Of a stretch of DNA of 64,000 bases, positions 58,482 through 64,000 are shown one piece after another. Under the pieces are notes generated by a model. The model was not told the origin of the DNA, did no database searches, and was given only the letters and a program-made list of their open reading frames with translations. The stretch is from NCBI GenBank assembly GCA_022749755.1, contig CM040453.1, positions 19,291,368 to 19,355,367 of the forward strand. Reading direction: 5' to 3'. Positions within the stretch are counted from its first letter, which is position 1, and each line of letters opens with the position of its first letter. Source of the stretch: Azadirachta indica (Eukaryota > Streptophyta > Magnoliopsida > Sapindales > Meliaceae). Made by a program: the position numbers and the translations under genes.

Positions 58482-59570
58482 ATGGCAGTAAGTAAAAAGC
58501 AACAGGTTATCAAAAGGCATCCAACAAAAAGAAATTGTGAAGAAGATTCATGTAATTCAAATTCCTAGCCAAACTTATTGCAATGTTCCTAGCTTCAAAT
58601 AGTGACTCAAGTTAAGGATAAAGGCACGACCCAGATTGTACAAAGGCTACCAAAAAGTGAATGACAGAATATGGAGAAAGACAAGATACAAGCATCGGAG
58701 GATAAAACGAGAACCCTTGGAAAAGACACTAAGAATCTTAAAAGGATGCTTCAGGAAGGCTTAGCAAGGAATTGAATTGTAGAAAATTTAGAGTCATTAG
58801 AAAATAAAGAAAGTGTTACTCTAAGGGGAATTCAACAAACTAAATCACACCTACGGGGTAAATTTGGGGCAGTAGACCTCAAAAATAGATTAATCAGCAC
58901 AAGAAAAAATGTAGATATGCTCAGAAAAGCAAGGCCCGACTTTAGGAGTAAGTATACGTAAGTCGTAATGAGGAGAAATGATTACAGATTCGGGATAAGC
59001 TAGAGCAGAGGCCATCACGTGATTAGTATAGTAAGATCATAACAAACGAAGATTTGAACATAATGTAAGTTCAGTAGATATAAGAATTTCTTTGAATAAA
59101 AAATGCAGAAAAGATAAGGAAAAGGCAGTTGTGGAGAAAACATAGAATGGAGCTGAACCCGTAGCTGTTTAGTAGTGAGCAAAAAAGAGATAGAGGATAT
59201 AATCGAAATCTTATGAAGGAATTGCAAGCTTAGAGGAAACAAGATTAGCAACATAATAGAAATTAGCTAGATGGATTCATATTCTCATTGAAGTCGCCGT
59301 TAACTAAAGAAATTTAGGATCTAGTGTTGCCACGGAAGTTTAAAATGCCACAGATTACACCATATACAAGAAAAATTGATCTAATGTTGCACATTGATTT
59401 CTTTAGGGAGATGATGATGATTCAAGGTTTGATAGAGTTATAAATGTGTTGTCTGTTTTCCTTAGCTTTGGAAGGACAAGCAAGAAGATGGTACAAGAAC
59501 TTGAAACCAGGGAGTGTAAAGAGTTTTGATCAGCTTTACGAACAGTTTATATTAATAATCCTAGTGTAAA
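58482..59570 (+). pseudogene. Tat-type gag remnant of the deletion derivative
   Basis: The start at 58482 (MAVSKKQQVIKRHPTKRN) parallels the gag start of the first Tat element. The capsid part at about 59335-59550 reads KFKMPQITPYTRKIDLM, DFFREMMMIQGLIEL, SLALEGQARRWYKNLKPGSV and KSFDQLYEQFI. Stops and small shifts are present. The match to gag ends at about 59555, where the first element would continue for 7 kb of pol; here the antisense ORF follows at once. Confidence 0.85.
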
Positions 59571-59758
59571 GAGTGTAAACAATTCAGGAGAGTAATAGTT
59601 ACAACAAATAATTCGAGTTTGTTGTTGCCATTGAAGTAAGGAAAGGAAAGGTTCCAGGCTTTATAATCGATCTCGGATAAGCTCGTTGACAGTGTTTCAT
59701 ACTCGATCCCTGGGTCACTGGGTAAATCCCTCATATCAGGTCTCTCAACACTCGCCAT
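59561..59758 (-). pseudogene. Antisense ORF fragment of the deletion derivative
   Basis: The - strand reads MASVERPDMRDLPSDPGIEY and LSTSLSEIDYKAWN, matching FDIWDISSCPGSEFDTFPTS and KIDYEAWS of the antisense ORF at 53690-54109. Only this short part remains. Finding the same antisense stretch in two diverged elements supports its origin as coding sequence. Confidence 0.75.
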
Positions 59759-60029
59759 GGTAACTCTAAGTATATCAACATTTATTAAGTCAACTCAGAG
59801 TTAAAACTAGAAGCAATTAAGATTATATTCCTAGTAGATCAGTTCAGTCTAACATCTCAATTTAATTCCCGAATTTGATCAGTTCAGCTCAAGATCAAAC
59901 CTATATTTATCTAAAGGTGTAAAAGCTAGCAAGACAGCCTGAAAAAATAGTCATTATATAGTTCATAGTAAGATAATGAATTTTACTTATTCTTTTTCAT
60001 CAACTATTCTAATATCTTAATTTTTACTA

Positions 60030-61470
60030 CATGATTATACTTAAATTATTTATAATTCAGTAGTATATTCAGTGTTGTTTAGTTTGTTTTGAGTTGTTAT
60101 TTTGCCTTTTAAGCATTTTAGTTTTATTTTACAGGTGTTGACTTGTTGCAACATGAAAGACATGAAAATGAAGCATAAAAGTATGTTTACTATCCATCCA
60201 TGGAAACCACAAACTTTTATTTGTATGGACTAAAATGCAAAAATATCAAACTAGAGACCAAATTTTAGAGAATCACAAGTAAAGGGACCAAATAATAATT
60301 AGGCGCATTAATTACGTTTGAAGGCAGTGCACCTGCAATCTTGCATAAGCAGAGAGCTTGGCACGACACACCAAGCCTTTATATGCCTACATCGTAGGTC
60401 ATGTTCATTTTATTCGATTTGGCCCATTTTTGGCCTGTAAATTAAAATAGATGACCAGATTTAATGATATCCTAAGTTTTCATATTTCTTAATCATGAGT
60501 CACCTTAGCCACTTTTAGAAAGAGAGTTCTAAAGAGAAAAAGAGAAATTTTGCTAGAAAGAGAGAAGGAAAAAGTTAACAAAAAGAAGGTGGATTTTATT
60601 AAGAGATTAAAAGATGCTCATCAAATTTTGTAGATTCAAGCTCTACTTATCTATTTTTTTTTTCTCTCTTTTTATAATTTTATCTTGAATTGAACAATTT
60701 TTGTGTTGAATATGTATTTAATTTTTTGAATTTTTAATGACTAAGCTTGAACTCTATTTCATATGTAACTAGATTTATTTTTTAGGGTAAAGATTTAATC
60801 TATTAAAGCATCTATTTTTTTTCTTTTGATATTGTGTTAATTTTTTATTTAATATCTATTACTGAGTATTTATCATGATGTTTAATATTTTTAAATACTT
60901 GCCGAGTATTTGAATGAACTATGGACTCATATGAACTGAGAAAAATGAATATTATGTCCAATCCGTGTGATAAATATCATAAATTATATGTTAAACAGAG
61001 ATGTAATAATATGATTTATACAGTTTAATTTGAAATTATTACTAATTTTAATGCGTTCTCACTTAATCAAATTTACATAGATAAATATAGTAAATTTTTA
61101 GGTGTAAAGTAGTTTTGATTAATTTTGAGAGAGACTGTCAAATAGAATAGGTGATTAATTGGTAATATTGGTATTAAATCAGGATAATATCAAGTAAAGA
61201 ATTGGATGTGACCAATTAAGATAAAATCATTATCTTAGATTTTTTCATTAATTAATCTTTTAATTAGTTTGTTAAGTAGTTAATTTTTATTTATTTTAAT
61301 TTCTCACTCAAATTGACAATTGATTTCTTTTGATAAATTCAAATTTAATTATCTTTTGTACTTAATTGATTAGTATTCTTTGTGGGTTCGACATTCTTCT
61401 CATACTATATTATTTGTTATCATCTCGTGCACTAGTGGGTATTGCACACACACTGCACGAATCACACAAT
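60030..61470 (+). repeat. Athila-type LTR-like region (boundaries uncertain)
   Basis: The stretch has the layout of the solo LTR at 24655-26196: a segment with GACATGAAAATGAAGCATAA, then GGACTAAAATGCAAAAATAT, a GC-richer patch with AGAGCTTGGCACGACAC, a purine-rich leader, and near the end TTTGTGGGTTCGACATTC then CTCGTGCACTAGTGGGTATT, the U5 phrase of this group. Terminal bases and a target duplication could not be fixed. It probably inserted into the interior of the second Tat element. Confidence 0.55.
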
Positions 61471-62660
61471 GGATTCAACATGTGGGTATATATTGTATAT
61501 AGCACAACTCATGCTTAGACAAATTTAACCTATAGTATTATGCCTATCAATGATTGATTTTTATGATTTCCTAAAAGGGGTCAATTTCATTATGTTTTCA
61601 GCAAATTTAAAGTCGATTCTAACAACCTACAACAAGAAAGAGAGTTTGAGCGATGATAAAATTGCATGACGTTACAACATTATCGAAAATTTCTAAGTGA
61701 AGCAACAATAGAGAAGAACAACTACAATAGTACAAAATAAGGAAATGGTGACTTACAAAGTAATATTGTGGTTGCTAATCAAAGACGCACGCTGAAAGTA
61801 TGATAAAGTCTCGTTGCAGGTAGGAAACCAAGAGTTTCAAAGAGTAGAAATATTTGATTTTTACAGAATTCGAGCGAAGGTAAAATGGTGAAAGGAAGAA
61901 AAATTGAAAATTTATACCCATTTTCACTTCCTTCTGCCATTAAATTGTTGATTATATCAACATCTATGATAGCGCCACGAAATCAATTGCTAATATGGAA
62001 ATTCCACCTTTAAGCTAATGACACGCTAGACCATCAAATTGTCGACACATGGCATGCGGTAAAGAGCTTAATCAATGTCATCATTGCTGTTTTACCGTGT
62101 CTTAATTAATGGCAAGGGATTCAAAACATCGAGTGGTTATATCTCGTGTTGCTATTGTCTTGGTAAAAGGTGAATGGTCACCATTATGTTCAGCTTATAG
62201 TTTGCACTTAGAATCAATTCTTATTAAAAACTGGGGGAGTTAGTGTTGGATGAGGAGTTGACTCTGTTCAGTTAATGGAGGAGTCAATTATGTTCAGCTC
62301 AAAGTTGTTTAGATTTGAGTTCAGAGAAAAATGAGAATGTGGGAGCCAACTGTGTTCATTTCGATGTCGTTCATATTGAGCTTAGAAAAAGGTGAAAATA
62401 TGGGAACCAATTGTGTTAAGCTTGGAGTTATTCAAAGTTTAGAGCTGGGTCAAGTGTTCAACGCACTACCATGGATTTTGATCTTGTTCAGATCTAATAA
62501 GGTATAAAATCAAATTGAGGATGGATTGTGTTCAAAGTAATTAGCGACAAATGATGAAGAATTATTAATCAGGTTTAGATCTATAAGCGTTATCTTTGAC
62601 ACAAGAAAAATTAAAGTTTTTAGTGAAAATACTAATTTCACTAAAAATTGGGGGGTTTAG
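61471..62660. other. 3' internal region of the second Tat element
   Basis: No gene. This probably corresponds to the region upstream of the antisense ORF in the first element. At about 62255-62450 an imperfect direct repeat of about 70 bases, built on GGAGCCAACTGTGTTCA and TTGAG(T/C)T(C/T)AGA, occurs about three times. It ends in the polypurine tract before the 3' LTR. Confidence 0.5.
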
Positions 62661-63285
62661 TGTATAGGGAGATGACCTGGGGTTAAGAAAAAGTCAACAT
62701 TATGATCATAGTGCAAGTCAGGTCTGGTTAGATCAAACAATGAAGTTTTCAGTTCAACTTAGACCAATATTAAGTAGGAATAAATATAGAATTATAATTG
62801 CCTGGGAGAATTAATTTAATAAATGCACATGATTTTGCAGTTATGAGGATAGAATTGAAGACCATTGTTATGAAAACAATGTGACTGTTGGGTAAGAATG
62901 GTCAAGTTAGCATTTCATCTGAGTTAAGATCAATATCAATTTAGGCTATTATGTGCGGACGTCTTAGGTCAGATCAGGAAGACGTTATGAAGGGGGTAGC
63001 TACAAAATCATAATTGCTTGGGAGAATCACTTTAATAATTATCTATGATTGTTCAATTATGAGTTTGAAGTTAAAGATTTCAGTTATGAGACCAATATGA
63101 CTGTCGACTTATCAGTAACTAGTATAAATGAAGGGCGAGATAGAGGAAAAGGCATGTAGTTCTTTACTAAAATACTAAAACACTGTCAAAATTTCTCTAA
63201 AACCTTGCTTAAACCAAAAACACCCCAAAAAACTGACTTAAGTATCAGAGGGTCTTCCTAGAAGAAGCCAGCTTTCCCCTGACCA
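62661..63285 (+). repeat. 3' LTR of the second Tat element, truncated by CACTA
   Basis: It starts TGTATAGGGAGATGACC and matches 55867-56316 plus 58127-58330. The match stops at 63285 in the phrase CCCCTGAC, exactly where CACTACAAG begins. Confidence 0.87.
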
Positions 63286-64000
63286 CACTACAAGCTTTCG
63301 TGGCTGATATTTGCGACTACTTTTTAATCTATCGCAAATACGTATTATTTGTGGTTAAACACAATTCAATCCCAAAAAAGTATATTATTTGTGACTAAAT
63401 GTAAATGTCAGCTGCAAAAAAATGGTTGTTAATTTTATTACCAAAATGACGTCGTTTTGGTAAAATATTTTATTAAAAATTGAATATTATGATTTTGTTT
63501 ATTATATTTAAGTCCTCAATAAATGGGACTGAAATGTTTAACTATATAAAATTAATGTTAAAAATTAATTATAAAGATATTGAAGATAATAATGTTAGTT
63601 TACTTTTTTCTTTTTCTAAATTACAATCGTTTTTACATTAAATTAATTTTTTTCCCCAAATCAAATCTATATCCAAAATCAACAACTCTGTTCATCAATT
63701 CACTCTCAATTTGCAGACGCCAGGTACGCTGTTAATTTTAGTGTTTCCTTTTTTCGAATTTCTAAAAAGTCTATATGATTTATGTAAATTTAATATGAAT
63801 TTGAGTAAATCCTTTTAGGGCTTTTAGTATTGATCTTTAGTGTGTGTGTGTTTTTGAGTGCATATTCAATCTCATGCATGTATATTCCTAAACCAGAGAT
63901 GATCAGGATCGATAGTGACACTGATGGTGATTGTAATGGAGACACATACCTTGAATTGTGATTTGCTGATGATGATGATGAGAAAATAGCCACGATTGCT
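63286..64000 (+). mobile_element. CACTA (En/Spm) transposon terminus, continuing past the window
   Basis: It begins CACTACAAG, the terminal signature of plant CACTA elements, at the break in the Tat 3' LTR. The next 150 bases carry subterminal-like repeats on both strands (TTTGCGACTAC, ATCGCAAATAC, TTATTTGTGACTAAA). No transposase is visible before the window end. A possible first exon and splice donor (CGCCAGGTACG near 63718-63728) and an acidic stretch of GATGATGAT at 63966-63981 are suggestive only. The other terminus is outside the window. Confidence 0.75.

Larger units (their letters stand above)
55867..63285 (+). mobile_element. Second Tat element: pol-less deletion derivative, nested and truncated
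   Basis: The 5' LTR is 55867-56316 plus 58127-58416, split by a solo LTR; the 3' LTR (62661-63285) is cut by a CACTA end. The segment after the 5' LTR (TTTAGTACCATCTGTGAG, 58417-58434) corresponds to the primer-binding region of the first Tat element. Inside, gag (58482-59570) is followed within about 60-100 bases by the antisense ORF segment (59561-59758), so protease, RT, both RNases H and integrase are gone. A polypurine tract, ATTGGGGGGTTTAG, precedes the 3' LTR. No target duplication can be checked because the right end is beyond the CACTA insertion. Confidence 0.87.

Noticed and set aside
1..64000. CRISPR arrays, rRNA, tRNA, riboswitches
   Set aside because: No direct repeat array with unique spacers, no rRNA-like conserved blocks and no convincing tRNA fold were seen; the sequence is plant nuclear DNA.

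Overview
This window looks like nuclear DNA of a flowering plant, most likely a eudicot. It is very AT-rich and full of degenerate LTR retrotransposons and DNA transposons. Its only recognisable host genes are intronless A-type cytochrome P450s of the CYP89A type. The species cannot be named from the sequence alone. I found no rRNA, tRNA or CRISPR array and nothing bacterial.

Host genes: four CYP89A-like loci lie head to tail on the + strand. A (8452-9111) is a 3' fragment. B (13192-22658) is one pseudogene cut into four pieces by three separate LTR insertions. C (36205-37755) is nearly complete but has two offsetting frameshifts. D (42137-43678) is an intact 513-residue reading frame and the only gene here I would call functional. 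A resembles C and B resembles D, in the coding parts and in the flanks. The simplest history is that an A-B pair was duplicated as a block to give C-D. About 1.5 kb of flank downstream of A (9112-10662) is repeated downstream of C (37756-40858). Its distal part is repeated again downstream of D (44640-45150, resuming at 55497-55866). These paralogous flanks act as empty sites that date and delimit later insertions.

Mobile DNA, left to right: an Athila-like Ty3 element on the - strand (810-7707, 3' end outside the window) inserted into a Ty1/copia RT remnant (7708-8400). Next come the three insertions inside gene B: a Tat-like LTR element without coding capacity (13366-18656, carrying a 47-bp minisatellite), a 1.7-kb solo LTR (19325-21030) and a 0.94-kb copia-type solo LTR (21494-22433). 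Downstream of B are a PIF/Harbinger element (from 22691), an Athila-type solo LTR with a perfect duplication (24655-26196), and another Athila-like - strand relic (LTR 27408-28885, protease and gag 31228-32980). Inside the flank of C sits a foldback Mutator-like element (38744-39720) with a 9-bp target duplication. Downstream of D is a complete but dead Tat-lineage Ty3 element (45151-55496, paired LTRs, 5-bp target duplication, antisense ORF). A second Tat element (55867 to 63285) has lost its pol, and its 5' LTR holds a perfectly delimited 1.8-kb solo LTR. Its 3' LTR is broken by the terminus of a CACTA transposon (63286 to the window end).

I see no new enzymatic or defence system. The interest lies in the readable insertion history, the block duplication of the P450 pair, and a few structures that deserve checking: the compensating frameshifts in C, the Tat deletion derivative that keeps antisense coding sequence, the palindromic MULE and the minisatellites.
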